Assembly: GCF_004211145.1 (NCBI RefSeq)
Contig: NZ_SEBS01000011.1
Span: forward strand, 1-64,000
DNA from: Flavobacterium sp.
GTDB lineage: Bacteria > Bacteroidota > Bacteroidia > Flavobacteriales > Flavobacteriaceae
Direction: 5' to 3'
DNA length: 64,000 nucleotides
In this document: one piece after another, positions 56,601-64,000 of the stretch
How positions within the stretch are numbered: position 1 is the stretch's first letter
Layout of the letters: the number at the start of each line of letters is the position of its first letter
Translations under genes and position numbers: made by a program
Notes under the pieces: generated by a model
Told to the model about the DNA's origin: nothing
The model's database searches: none
Seen by the model: the letters and a program-made list of their open reading frames with translations, nothing else

Positions 56601-57560
56601 AACAACCGCGTGTTCTTCAATCGAAACCAAATAACGTTCCGCATCCAACGCCGCCATACAACCCGTTCCGGCTGCGGTTACGGCCTGGCGATATACGTTA
56701 TCCTGAACGTCTCCGCATGCGAAAACTCCGGGAAGGTTGGTTTTTGTTGACTTGCCGTGAGTGACGAGATAACCCGTTTCGTCCATTTCAAGCTGTCCCT
56801 GGAAGATATCGGTGTTTGGTTTATGTCCGATTGCTATGAACAATCCCGTGACCGGAACTTCAGTTTTTTGGGCCGTCGCGTTGTTGTACACGCGGATTCC
56901 TTCGACAACCGTGTCGCCCAGAACCTCATCGACTTCGCTGTTGTACAAAACGGTGATGTTCGGCGTGTTGTTCACGCGGTGTTGCATCGCTTTCGACGCG
57001 CGCATCTGGTCCTTGCGTACCAACATGGTTACGTTTTTACAGATGTTCGCCAAATACGTCGCTTCCTCGGCAGCCGTATCCCCGGCCCCGACGATCGCCA
57101 CGTCCTGCCCTTTAAAGAAGAATCCGTCGCAGACAGCACAGGCTGAAACGCCGCCTCCGCGCAATTTTTGCTCGCTTGGCAAACCGAGATATTTCGCGGT
57201 CGCTCCCGTTGAGATGATCACGGTTTGCGCGTGGACCTCGGTCGTGCTGTCGATGATCACTTTGTGCCAGCCGCCGACTTCTTTGTGGAATTGCACCATC
57301 GTCGCCATCCCGAAACGTACTTGTGTTCCGAAACGCTCGGCTTGTTGCTGCAATTGTACCATCATCGATGGACCGTCGATTCCTTCAGGATAACCCGGGA
57401 AGTTGTCGACTTCAGTTGTCGTGGTGAGCTGTCCGCCCGGTTCCATTCCCGTGTAAAGTACGGGATGCATATCGGCGCGAGCTGCGTAAATTGCGGCCGT
57501 GTAGCCCGCAGGCCCCGAACCGATGATCAGACATTTTATTTTTTCGATTGTGTCAGACAT
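56598..57560 (-). CDS. trxB: Thioredoxin reductase
   Basis: 320 residues. FAD-binding GSGPAGYTAAIYAARA (about 15-30), redox CAVC at Cys141 and Cys144, NADPH motif GAGDTAAEEA, and the C-terminal GVFACGDVQDNVYRQ FAD motif. Low-molecular-weight TrxB reduces thioredoxin with NADPH. Confidence 0.97.
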   Translation of the reverse strand: MSDTIEKIKCLIIGSGPAGYTAAIYAARADMHPVLYTGMEPGGQLTTTTEVDNFPGYPEGIDGPSMMVQLQQQAERFGTQVRFGMATMVQFHKEVGGWHKVIIDSTTEVHAQTVIISTGATAKYLGLPSEQKLRGGGVSACAVCDGFFFKGQDVAIVGAGDTAAEEATYLANICKNVTMLVRKDQMRASKAMQHRVNNTPNITVLYNSEVDEVLGDTVVEGIRVYNNATAQKTEVPVTGLFIAIGHKPNTDIFQGQLEMDETGYLVTHGKSTKTNLPGVFACGDVQDNVYRQAVTAAGTGCMAALDAERYLVSIEEHAVV

Positions 57561-57813
57561 GATATTGTAGTTGGATTTTCGACTGCAAATTTAGATTTTT
57601 TACCCTTTAAAACATTGGGTTGTAGATTACTTTTGGCTATATGTGAATAAGTTTACGCCCAAGTGTCGACATGTGCGACTTTTACGCGGCGGTTGAACCG
57701 GGAACGCGTCCTGCCGTCGCATTGGAAATCCGTGTACGCTTAGGTTTATCTATTGAGAACAACGAGGTTGCGATACCACGTTATTTTTTTCCGGCGAAAG
57801 TTCAACATTTCAC
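57561..57813. other. Intergenic, no gene seen
   Basis: About 250 bases between trxB and the tRNA promoter; I see no open frame, array or terminator. Confidence 0.5.
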
Positions 57814-57843
57814 TTGCACGCATTGAAATTAGTTTTATATTTG
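57814..57843 (+). promoter_or_regulatory. tRNA-Pro promoter
   Basis: TTG at 57814-57816, 19-base spacer and TATATTTG at 57836-57843, a full Bacteroidetes promoter 27 bases upstream of the mature tRNA end. Confidence 0.75.
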
Positions 57844-57870
57844 CACCCTGATTCGGCAATAGCTGAGTTT

Positions 57871-57945
57871 CGGGGTGTAGCGTAGCCCGGTCATCGCGCC
57901 TGGTTTGGGACCAGGAGGTCGCAGGTTCGAATCCTGCCACCCCGA
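57871..57945 (+). tRNA. tRNA-Pro (anticodon TGG)
   Basis: 75 nucleotides. Acceptor CGGGGTG pairs with CACCCCG (57938-57944), discriminator A57945; no CCA encoded. Anticodon stem CCTGG/CCAGG with loop TTTGGGA gives TGG (57906-57908), reading CCA and other Pro codons. T arm GCAGG-TTCGAAT-CCTGC. Confidence 0.95.
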
Positions 57946-57946
57946 C

Positions 57947-58075
57947 AAAAGAATCCTTCCGCATGCAATGCGGAGGGATTTTTTGTTTTGTGCAAAAAGT
58001 GCCGAGCTCGCTCGAGCACTTTTTGCACAAAACAAAAAAGACCCCGCGGCCGCAGGCCGCGGAAAGGATTCTTTT
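57947..58075. repeat. Nested palindromes behind tRNA-Pro
   Basis: Outer arms AAAAGAATCCTTCCGC (57947-57962) and GCGGAAAGGATTCTTTT (58059-58075, one extra base). Inside: terminator (57953-57985), a perfect 24-base inverted repeat (57979-58002 with 58016-58039) around GAGCTC, and the palindrome CCGCGGCC-GCA-GGCCGCGG (58043-58061 region). Confidence 0.9.
57953..57985 (+). terminator. tRNA-Pro terminator
   Basis: ATCCTTCCGCAT - GCA - ATGCGGAGGGATTTTTT, 12-bp stem with one G-U pair. Confidence 0.85.
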
Positions 58076-58079
58076 AGCA

Positions 58080-58445
58080 TCAACTCCCAACTCAGGATCA
58101 CGCGACAGCGTAATCCTGCAAAAACCAAATATCTGGTCGCTGGCCGCGAAACGGATTCTTTTAAACAACTCCCCTATCTAAAATCACGCGCCAGCGTAAT
58201 CCTGCCACAAATCCAAAATATTCCGTACACCGCACATCACCCTTTCAAACGATTCCCAACCCAGGATCACACGCCAGCGTAATCCCGCAAAAACCAAATA
58301 CCTCACCGCTGGCCGCGAAGCGGATTCTTTTAAATAACTCCCCTATCCAGGATCAAGCGCCAGCGTAATCCCACCACAAATCAAAAATAATCGTTCCCCA
58401 AAATCCTTAAAACGACGCCACCTAAGTAACCCGCCAGCCTAATCC
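58080..58445. repeat. Array of five hairpin units, period about 83-86 bases
   Basis: Core GCGCCAGCGTAATCC (variants) at 58102, 58188, 58271, 58357 and 58431, spaced 86, 83, 86 and 74. Each of the first four carries GGATCACGC - 4 bases - GCGTAATCC, a nine-pair hairpin with one mismatch. A second hairpin family GGCCGCGAA-x-CGGATTCTTTT recurs at 58143 and 58311. The segment AATCCTGCCAC resembles the tRNA-Pro 3' end. Confidence 0.85.
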
Positions 58446-58588
58446 TCAAAAAACCATCCTAAAGGACTTACGCCGCATTGATTCCACACGATCCAACCCA
58501 TCCAAACCACCCCTAAAAATTTCCTAAAATTCCCCAACCCTATTTCAAACCTCCAAAACCTCACTTATCTTTCGCCAAACAAACATTC

Positions 58589-59812
58589 ATGGCGACCTTC
58601 TCAAATTATCCGAGACGAAAATTCCTCGCGCAAATAACCGCCGCCGGAACTTTCGTACTATTCGATCCCGTATTTTCGTGGACAACTTCAGAAATAGATC
58701 CGCGCATAGCCGCAATCGTAGCTAAGACCATCGGAATCGATGCGCACAATCACGTCGACGTGCCGTTGAAAGCAACTGAACTGCCGGGCCCAAAAGTCGA
58801 CCTTGCGGCCGACATCAAAAAATCGGGATTGTCGGCGATCTGCATGACATTCGCGGTCGATTACCAGCAACTCAAAAATCCGGGAGAAGCTTATGAGCGT
58901 TTCCTCAACGGACTTACCGCCATGGATGCGGTTTTGGCAGGCAACGACATGAAACGCGCATTAAATCTTGCGGATTTGCGCACGGCACATGAGAACAAGA
59001 TCCCGACGGTTATCCAGTCAGTTGAAGGAGCCCACTTTCTAGAGGGAAATCTTGACAGGCTCGATGTCGCTTACCAAAGAGGATTGCGTCACCTTGGATT
59101 ATTGCACGATAACGACGCATCGGTTCCTTTGGGCGACGTTTTCACGAATCCTCCAAAATGGGGCGGACTCACGAAATTGGGCGCCGATACGATCAGAAAA
59201 TGCAACGAACTTGGCATTCTGGTCGATTTGTCCCACGGCACCAACGAGATGGTAAACGCCGCACTGAAAGTCTCCAAAAAACCGGTGTTGGTTTCGCACA
59301 CAGGGCTCGATACGCGATTGGGCAAAGACGAATTCATGTCGAAAATGATGCGCCCGAGATTGATCAGTAAGGAACAGGCAAAAATCGTGGCCGACACGGG
59401 CGGCGTGATCGGGGTTTGGACGCATTTGGCCAACACGCCTTTGGAATACGCCGAAAACATAAAAGCGATGGTCGACGTCGTGGGAATCGAGCACGTCTGT
59501 ATCGGCACCGACACCAAGCTTACGATGCCTTACCGAAGTCCGAGCGATACGTTCGGCGGACCGAAACCTCAGGCAGGCGGTCAAAAACCCGGAAACGACA
59601 AACCCGGCAATAAAAATGACGCCAAACCGAAAGGCGAAGGTGGCAAACGCGTCGGTGAACGAACCAACGAAGCGTGGCAAGATCAAAAAACCGGATTCTA
59701 TTATACGGTCGTCGAAGCGATGCTCGCGACAGGTTTCAGCGAGGATGAGATCGCGAAAATCGGAGGCGGGAATTATTGTAGGGTTTTCGATGCGGCGACT
59801 TTGAAAGGATAG
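58589..59812 (+). CDS. M19-like dipeptidase with Tat-type signal
   Basis: 407 residues. N-terminal YPRRKFLAQITAAGTFV is a twin-arginine-like signal, so export in folded form is possible. Metal region DAHNHVD (about 51-57; usual HND has D at the third position, here H), VIQSVEGAHFLEG (bridging Glu), LVDLSHGTNEM and PVLVSHTGL (His ligands) match membrane dipeptidase (M19). A low-complexity insert (PKPQAGGQKPGNDKPGNKND, then AKPKGEGGKR, about 323-353) is unusual. Start ATG 58589 is 15 bases after TATCTTTC (58566-58573). Confidence 0.85.
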   Translation: MATFSNYPRRKFLAQITAAGTFVLFDPVFSWTTSEIDPRIAAIVAKTIGIDAHNHVDVPLKATELPGPKVDLAADIKKSGLSAICMTFAVDYQQLKNPGEAYERFLNGLTAMDAVLAGNDMKRALNLADLRTAHENKIPTVIQSVEGAHFLEGNLDRLDVAYQRGLRHLGLLHDNDASVPLGDVFTNPPKWGGLTKLGADTIRKCNELGILVDLSHGTNEMVNAALKVSKKPVLVSHTGLDTRLGKDEFMSKMMRPRLISKEQAKIVADTGGVIGVWTHLANTPLEYAENIKAMVDVVGIEHVCIGTDTKLTMPYRSPSDTFGGPKPQAGGQKPGNDKPGNKNDAKPKGEGGKRVGERTNEAWQDQKTGFYYTVVEAMLATGFSEDEIAKIGGGNYCRVFDAATLKG

Positions 59813-59951
59813 ATTTTCGAGTTTACTTTATTCGTTTTACAAGGGTAAAATCTATGGGATTCGAAGATTTTAAAGTTCCTTCTAATTTCTCGACCGCGTT
59901 TACATTTTTCCGTCCTTTCTTGTTAAAAGAATTTCCTTTTAGTTTTCACCC

Positions 59952-60146
59952 GCGTTAAGGATGGAAGCGGCGAGCCTTTGCGCAAAAACCGCATTTTTTG
60001 CCCGCGGTGACGGCGACCAAAGGAAGCCCGTTGCCGTGGTCTGCAAAAACGCGGTTTTTGAAAAAGCTCACAGCGGACAGCCTGGCGACGGCGAAACGGT
60101 TCGTCATGTTTACGGAAACTTTCCCGCCGGCGCAACGCCCAAAAAA
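59952..60146 (+). repeat. Dispersed intergenic element, copy E
   Basis: GCGTTAAGGATGGAAGCGG to GGCGCAACGCCCAAAA. AAAAACCGCATTTTTTGC and GCAAAAACGCGGTTTTT are inverted inside; the centre GACGGCGACCAAAGGAAGC matches copy D; GCGGACAGCCTGG is shared. Longest copy. Confidence 0.85.
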
Positions 60147-60206
60147 TCCAAATCTTTATAATTTCCTTAAAACTTTGAACCTTGATGTTGCCTTACCTTA
60201 GCGAAA

Positions 60207-60851
60207 ATGTTCGTCATGTTGAAACCCAATCGCCGTCGCGAAGAATTCTGGAATGTGATCACGCACGGGACCGGAGCGGTATTGTCGGTCGTGGCCGCCA
60301 TCGTTTTGATCGTAGTCGCGGCTTTGCACGGTGGAAAGATGGAGATTTTGGCGTCGGCGATCTTTGGGACGAGTCTCGTTTTGTTGTATTCGGCCTCGAC
60401 GATCTACCATGCGATGTGGAAATTGAGATGGAAGCGCATGTTCCAGCGCATCGACCACTTGTGCATTTACCTTTTGATTGCGGGAACGTACACGCCTGTC
60501 GCGCTTCTGGGACTTAAAGGCGCTTGGGGCTGGACGCTTTTCGGGCTTAGCTGGGCGTTCGCGGTCTTGGGTTTCGTGTTCAAGTTCTCGCGTTTGAGAA
60601 AGTCTGAAAAATTGTCGCTGGCGCTATATGTGATGATGGGCTGGCTCGCAATAATCGTCATAAAACCGTTACTCAGCACTGTGCCAAGCGGGATGTTGTG
60701 GATGATTCTGGCCGGCGGACTTTGCTATATGGTCGGGATTTATTTTTACGCGAAGGCGCGCATGCCGTACAGTCACGCGATTTGGCATTTGTTCGTTTTG
60801 GGCGGAAGCGCGTTTCACTTTTTCGGCGTTTATTGGTATTTGATTCCCTGA
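60207..60851 (+). CDS. Hemolysin III / PAQR-like membrane protein
   Basis: 214 residues, seven helices. EEFWNVITHGTGAVLSVVAA, SASTIYHAMW (Ser/His metal site), RIDHLCIYLLIAGTYTPVAL and SHAIWHLFVLGGSAFHFFG show the HlyIII/YqfA family pattern with the conserved Asp and His residues of a lipid-linked amidase-like fold. Possible ATG 60207 or the second at 60216. Confidence 0.92.
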   Translation: MFVMLKPNRRREEFWNVITHGTGAVLSVVAAIVLIVVAALHGGKMEILASAIFGTSLVLLYSASTIYHAMWKLRWKRMFQRIDHLCIYLLIAGTYTPVALLGLKGAWGWTLFGLSWAFAVLGFVFKFSRLRKSEKLSLALYVMMGWLAIIVIKPLLSTVPSGMLWMILAGGLCYMVGIYFYAKARMPYSHAIWHLFVLGGSAFHFFGVYWYLIP

Positions 60852-60998
60852 TATTTCATTGGTCGACTTTCGTTGATCGACATTCGACATTCTTTTACAA
60901 ATTTTTCGGAACTGCGCAAAAACTTCATGCGTACCGACGCACTCATTTACTCAGGCACTTTTTCCCTATATTTACCCGAACATCCTCACCAAACATTT

Positions 60999-63518
60999 AT
61001 GGAGATTTTTTTATTGATCGTAGTTGTTGCGATCGTCTTGTTCGGCAACAGCAGCTTGGGCAATAAGATCACGCGTCTTGAAGAACGCTTGCGCGAAATG
61101 CAGCGTACGATGGATTATCTCAAATCACATTCGGGTGAAAAACCGCAAGACGTCGAGAAAATCACGCCGAAACCCGTCGAAACTCCAGTCACAAGACCTG
61201 AACCGACACCAGAACCGAAAGCCGTCATCGTTCCTGAAATCCCCAAACCGGAGCCGAAAATCGAGGTCGAACAAGAAAAAATCCCCGAGAAAGAAACCGT
61301 ATCGACTCCCGAACGCGTCGCCGCTTTCGCAATGGATAGACCCGCTCAGCCAACTCCGGCGCCAAAACCGTATGTGCCCGAAAAGGATTGGTGGGAACGT
61401 TTCAAGGAGAAAAATCCCGACCTCGAGAAGTTCATCGGGGAAAACCTAATCAACAAGATCGGCATACTCATTTTGGTACTCGGCATCAGCTATTTCGTAA
61501 AATATGCGATCGACAAGGATTGGATAAACGAGCCGGCACGCGTCGGGATTGGAATATTGGCGGGCGCTCTGGTCATGGGCGTCGCACACAGACTCAGGAA
61601 AAATTACGCGCCGTTCAGTTCAGTTTTGGTAGCGGGCGCGATTTCGATTTTCTACTTTACGATCGGCATCGCTTTCCACGATTATAAATTGTTCTCGCAA
61701 TCGGTCGCGTTTGGGATTATGGTCGGGATAACGGCTTTCAGCGCGTTCGTTTCGCTTTCTTATAACCGCATGGAGTTGGCGATACTGTCGCTCATCGGAG
61801 GCTTCGCTGTTCCGTTCATGGTGAGCACGGGCGAAGGAAATTACGTGGTCTTGTTCACGTATATCCTGATTCTCGACATCGGAATTTTGGCGATGGCGTA
61901 TCACCGAAAATGGCTGCCCGTCAACATCATCGCGTTCGCGTTCACGATGTTGCTTTTCGCGGGTTGGCTCAAAGGCGATTTGATCATCGAAAAACCGCAT
62001 TACGCCGGCGCGCTTGGATTTGCGTTCGCGTTTTACCTGACGTTCATTGCGATAAATATCATCAATAATATTCGACAAAAAGGCGCGTTCAGCATCAGTG
62101 AACTCTCGGTGATCTCGATCAATACGTTTCTATTTTATGGCGTCGGAATGATCGTATTGAACGATTGGCATCCCGAACTCAAAGGTTTGTTCACGGCTGC
62201 GCTATCGATTTTGAATTTGATATACGCGACGGTCTTGTACAAGAAATTCGGAGCCGACAAAACGACGGTTTATTTGCTGATAGGATTGACGTTGACGTTC
62301 ATCACGCTCGCCGTCCCGATCCAATTCAAAGGAAACAACATCACGTTATTTTGGGCGGCCGAAGCGGTTTTGCTCATGTGGCTCGGACAAAAATCAGGAT
62401 TCGTGAGTTATCGATTCGCATCGGCTGTCGTGCATTTTTTGATGCTCGTGAGTCTGGTCATGGACTGGAACAACGGATACTTGAGCGACAAACCGATCGA
62501 GATGATCGTGCTTAACCCGATTTTCATCACGAGTATTTTCGCGATGCTGACCATGGGCGCCGTGACTTGGTTGTTGCTATCAGAAGAAGAAAACGTGTCG
62601 CAGTTCGGGTTTATCTTCAATCCGACGCAGTACCGAACCTACACGCTTATCGTTTGCTTCGCGATCGGGTATTTGTCGGGATTGTTTGAAACAGCTTACC
62701 AATCGTATAAATACATCGCGAACGAAAATTCGGCGGCGGCGCTCCCGATCACTTGGCATTTGCTCGCGAGTTTCGGGTTGTTCGTTTGGTTTTCTAAAAA
62801 ATCGGGAGTCGTTTTGCAACAATTCGCGAATATCTTGGCTTGCCTGAACATCGCGATGCTCGTGTTTTGGTTTTCGCGTTTCCCGTTCAGGGAACATTTG
62901 GAATACATCGCATCGGGCGATTACAGCCGACTCGCGTTTTTCCTTCACTATTTGTGGCTCGCGATCCTCATCGGTTTCGGGATCGGATTGTATCGCACGA
63001 ACAAGGACGACGCGAAAAGTTTTTTCACCGAACCCGCGGCCCTGTGGATTTGCGCGTTCCTCGTGATTTTCGTTTCGAGCTCCGAACTGCTGCTGCACAC
63101 GTACTTATTTTCGAACACGCCTGTCACGGCCGCCGATTATAATGAGATTTTCATCGCGATTTACGGAAACGACATCGACGGAATTAAATTCGCCACGGCC
63201 GAGGAGGTGATCGCAAACGTTCGGACGCAGGTCATAAAATCAGGTTTCCCGATACTTTGGGGCGTGCTTGCATTTGCGTTCCTTATCGTCGGGATCAAGA
63301 GAAAAGCGCGGATGTTGCGCATCGTATCGCTGGTATTACTCGGGATTACGATCGTGAAATTGTTCGTCTACGACATCAGGAATGCGTCCGAAACGGGAAA
63401 AATCATCGCGTTTATCTTACTCGGCGTCGTGATTCTCGTGATTTCATTCGTGTACCAAAAACTCAAAGTGCTCGTGCTTGATGACCCAAATTCCAAGAAA
63501 GATGAAAATCCTGCATAA
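60999..63518 (+). CDS. DUF2339 multi-pass membrane protein
   Basis: 839 residues. First helix MEIFLLIVVVAIVLFG, a coiled coil (NKITRLEERLREMQRTMDYL), a long Pro/Glu-rich linker (about 45-130), then about 20 helices of DUF2339 (WWERFKEKNPDLEKFIGENL, LINKIGILILVLGISYFVKY, ADKTTVYLLIGLTLTFITLA). Function unknown. Start 60999 is the best ATG; an in-frame one at 60873 adds 42 residues without support. Overlaps the next gene by 17 bases. Confidence 0.92.
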   Translation: MEIFLLIVVVAIVLFGNSSLGNKITRLEERLREMQRTMDYLKSHSGEKPQDVEKITPKPVETPVTRPEPTPEPKAVIVPEIPKPEPKIEVEQEKIPEKETVSTPERVAAFAMDRPAQPTPAPKPYVPEKDWWERFKEKNPDLEKFIGENLINKIGILILVLGISYFVKYAIDKDWINEPARVGIGILAGALVMGVAHRLRKNYAPFSSVLVAGAISIFYFTIGIAFHDYKLFSQSVAFGIMVGITAFSAFVSLSYNRMELAILSLIGGFAVPFMVSTGEGNYVVLFTYILILDIGILAMAYHRKWLPVNIIAFAFTMLLFAGWLKGDLIIEKPHYAGALGFAFAFYLTFIAINIINNIRQKGAFSISELSVISINTFLFYGVGMIVLNDWHPELKGLFTAALSILNLIYATVLYKKFGADKTTVYLLIGLTLTFITLAVPIQFKGNNITLFWAAEAVLLMWLGQKSGFVSYRFASAVVHFLMLVSLVMDWNNGYLSDKPIEMIVLNPIFITSIFAMLTMGAVTWLLLSEEENVSQFGFIFNPTQYRTYTLIVCFAIGYLSGLFETAYQSYKYIANENSAAALPITWHLLASFGLFVWFSKKSGVVLQQFANILACLNIAMLVFWFSRFPFREHLEYIASGDYSRLAFFLHYLWLAILIGFGIGLYRTNKDDAKSFFTEPAALWICAFLVIFVSSSELLLHTYLFSNTPVTAADYNEIFIAIYGNDIDGIKFATAEEVIANVRTQVIKSGFPILWGVLAFAFLIVGIKRKARMLRIVSLVLLGITIVKLFVYDIRNASETGKIIAFILLGVVILVISFVYQKLKVLVLDDPNSKKDENPA

Positions 63519-64000
63519 ACTCTTTTTGCTGATCGCCGCGACGTCGTTCGCCCAGAATACGACAGGGCGTTTGCTGCCCGTTGCCGCCGACGGCATGTAT
63601 AAAATTCCGATACCTCACGAAATCACGTCATATTCGAACGGGAATTACAGCGATTTCAGGATCTACAATTCAAAGAACCAGGAAATTCCGTATGCGAAAT
63701 TGCTGCGTCAGACCCCGGACGACCGCGTTTGCTACGATTTCAAGGCGTTCAAGATCGCATCGAAGCAATCGGTTGCGAAGAAGAATACGGTTTTGGTCGT
63801 GGAAAATCCGATGGCTCAGATCACCGATGTTTCGCTTAGGATCGCCAACATCGAAGTCACCAAAAAGTTCAGCCTTTCAGGAAGCGACGATGGAAAGAAC
63901 TGGTACGGCATCATCAATCAAAAGACGTTCACCGATGTGAGAAGCGAGGTTTCTTTCGCCGATTATCTGACGATCGCGCTGCCATTGACATCCTACAAAT
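63502..64000 (+). CDS. DUF3999-like protein, N-terminal part
   Basis: At least 166 residues, open to the window edge. Signal peptide (MKILHKLFLLIAATSFAQ) then a beta-rich part (LPVAADGMYKIPIPHEITSY, VENPMAQITDVSLRIANIEV) typical of DUF3999 proteins, which usually follow DUF2339 genes. The start overlaps the end of the DUF2339 gene by 17 bases. Confidence 0.8.
   Translation, partial: MKILHKLFLLIAATSFAQNTTGRLLPVAADGMYKIPIPHEITSYSNGNYSDFRIYNSKNQEIPYAKLLRQTPDDRVCYDFKAFKIASKQSVAKKNTVLVVENPMAQITDVSLRIANIEVTKKFSLSGSDDGKNWYGIINQKTFTDVRSEVSFADYLTIALPLTSYK

Noticed and set aside
58080..58445. CRISPR array behind tRNA-Pro
   Set aside because: Period is too long and units degenerate; intervening segments are themselves repeated.
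10184..60146. Insertion sequences
   Set aside because: The dispersed elements have no transposase frame and no clear target duplication; 130-200 bp is too short.

Overview
The window is chromosomal DNA of a member of the Bacteroidetes, most likely family Flavobacteriaceae and close to Flavobacterium, although its base composition looks richer in G+C than most Flavobacterium. The signs are: promoters of the TAnnTTTG type, weak or absent Shine-Dalgarno sites, a SecA of 1118 residues without the C-terminal zinc motif, a DnaJ with only two CxxCxGxG motifs, a secreted protease with a type IX secretion (T9SS) sorting domain, TonB-plug and carboxypeptidase-regulatory-like modules, and DUF2807, DUF2795, DUF4870 and DUF2339 proteins. 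I see no prophage, transposase, CRISPR array or rRNA, and one tRNA (Pro, anticodon TGG).

Layout. 1-10 kb: LolD-type ATPase, cobalamin adenosyltransferase, DUF2795 protein, secA, two tandem secreted paralogues, a 35-residue lysine-rich microprotein, a VIT/CCC1 transporter, a GlcD-type FAD enzyme and a 1-Cys peroxiredoxin. 10-17 kb: AEC transporter, Rrf2 regulator with NAD(P)-binding partner, MeaB GTPase, MATE exporter, beta-barrel protein, PPK2. 17-23 kb: a three-gene ECF sigma, membrane plug protein and VWA lipid-free secreted protein group plus a small secreted protein. 23-34 kb: ABC-F, large T9SS metalloprotease, SDR, Crp/Fnr regulator, GNAT, MFS, archaemetzincin-like lipoprotein. 34-38.5 kb (minus strand): a compact group starting with an NtrC-like regulator that lacks a DNA-binding domain, then a DUF695-like protein, a one-domain DEAD-box protein, a TPR protein and a hydrolase. 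39-45 kb: NatAB-like exporter, grpE-dnaJ, epimerase, DUF4442 protein. 45-56.5 kb: envelope-stress-like region with DUF4870, three DUF2807 proteins, PadR, PspC, an ABC ATPase and a permease fused to an M1 peptidase. 56.5-64 kb: TrxB, tRNA-Pro with unusual hairpin DNA behind it, M19 dipeptidase, HlyIII, DUF2339 and the start of a DUF3999-like gene.

The most striking signal is between the genes. At least twenty intergenic sites carry short degenerate tandem arrays with a period of 7 or 8 bases. There are about a dozen sequence families, but they follow one layout. Eleven arrays begin at, or within a few bases of, the stop codon of the preceding gene. Read in that gene's sense they repeat TGA, TAG or TAA in a period not divisible by three, so stops fall in all three frames. 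The reverse-complement version often lies in front of the next start codon, so that an intergenic interval becomes stop - array - spacer - inverted array - ATG. A second, longer dispersed element (about 130-200 bp, five copies, ends GCGTTAGGGATGGAAGCGG and GGCGCAACGCCCAAA) sits in other gaps and twice lies inside such a frame. I know of no named element that matches this arrangement; I cannot search databases here.
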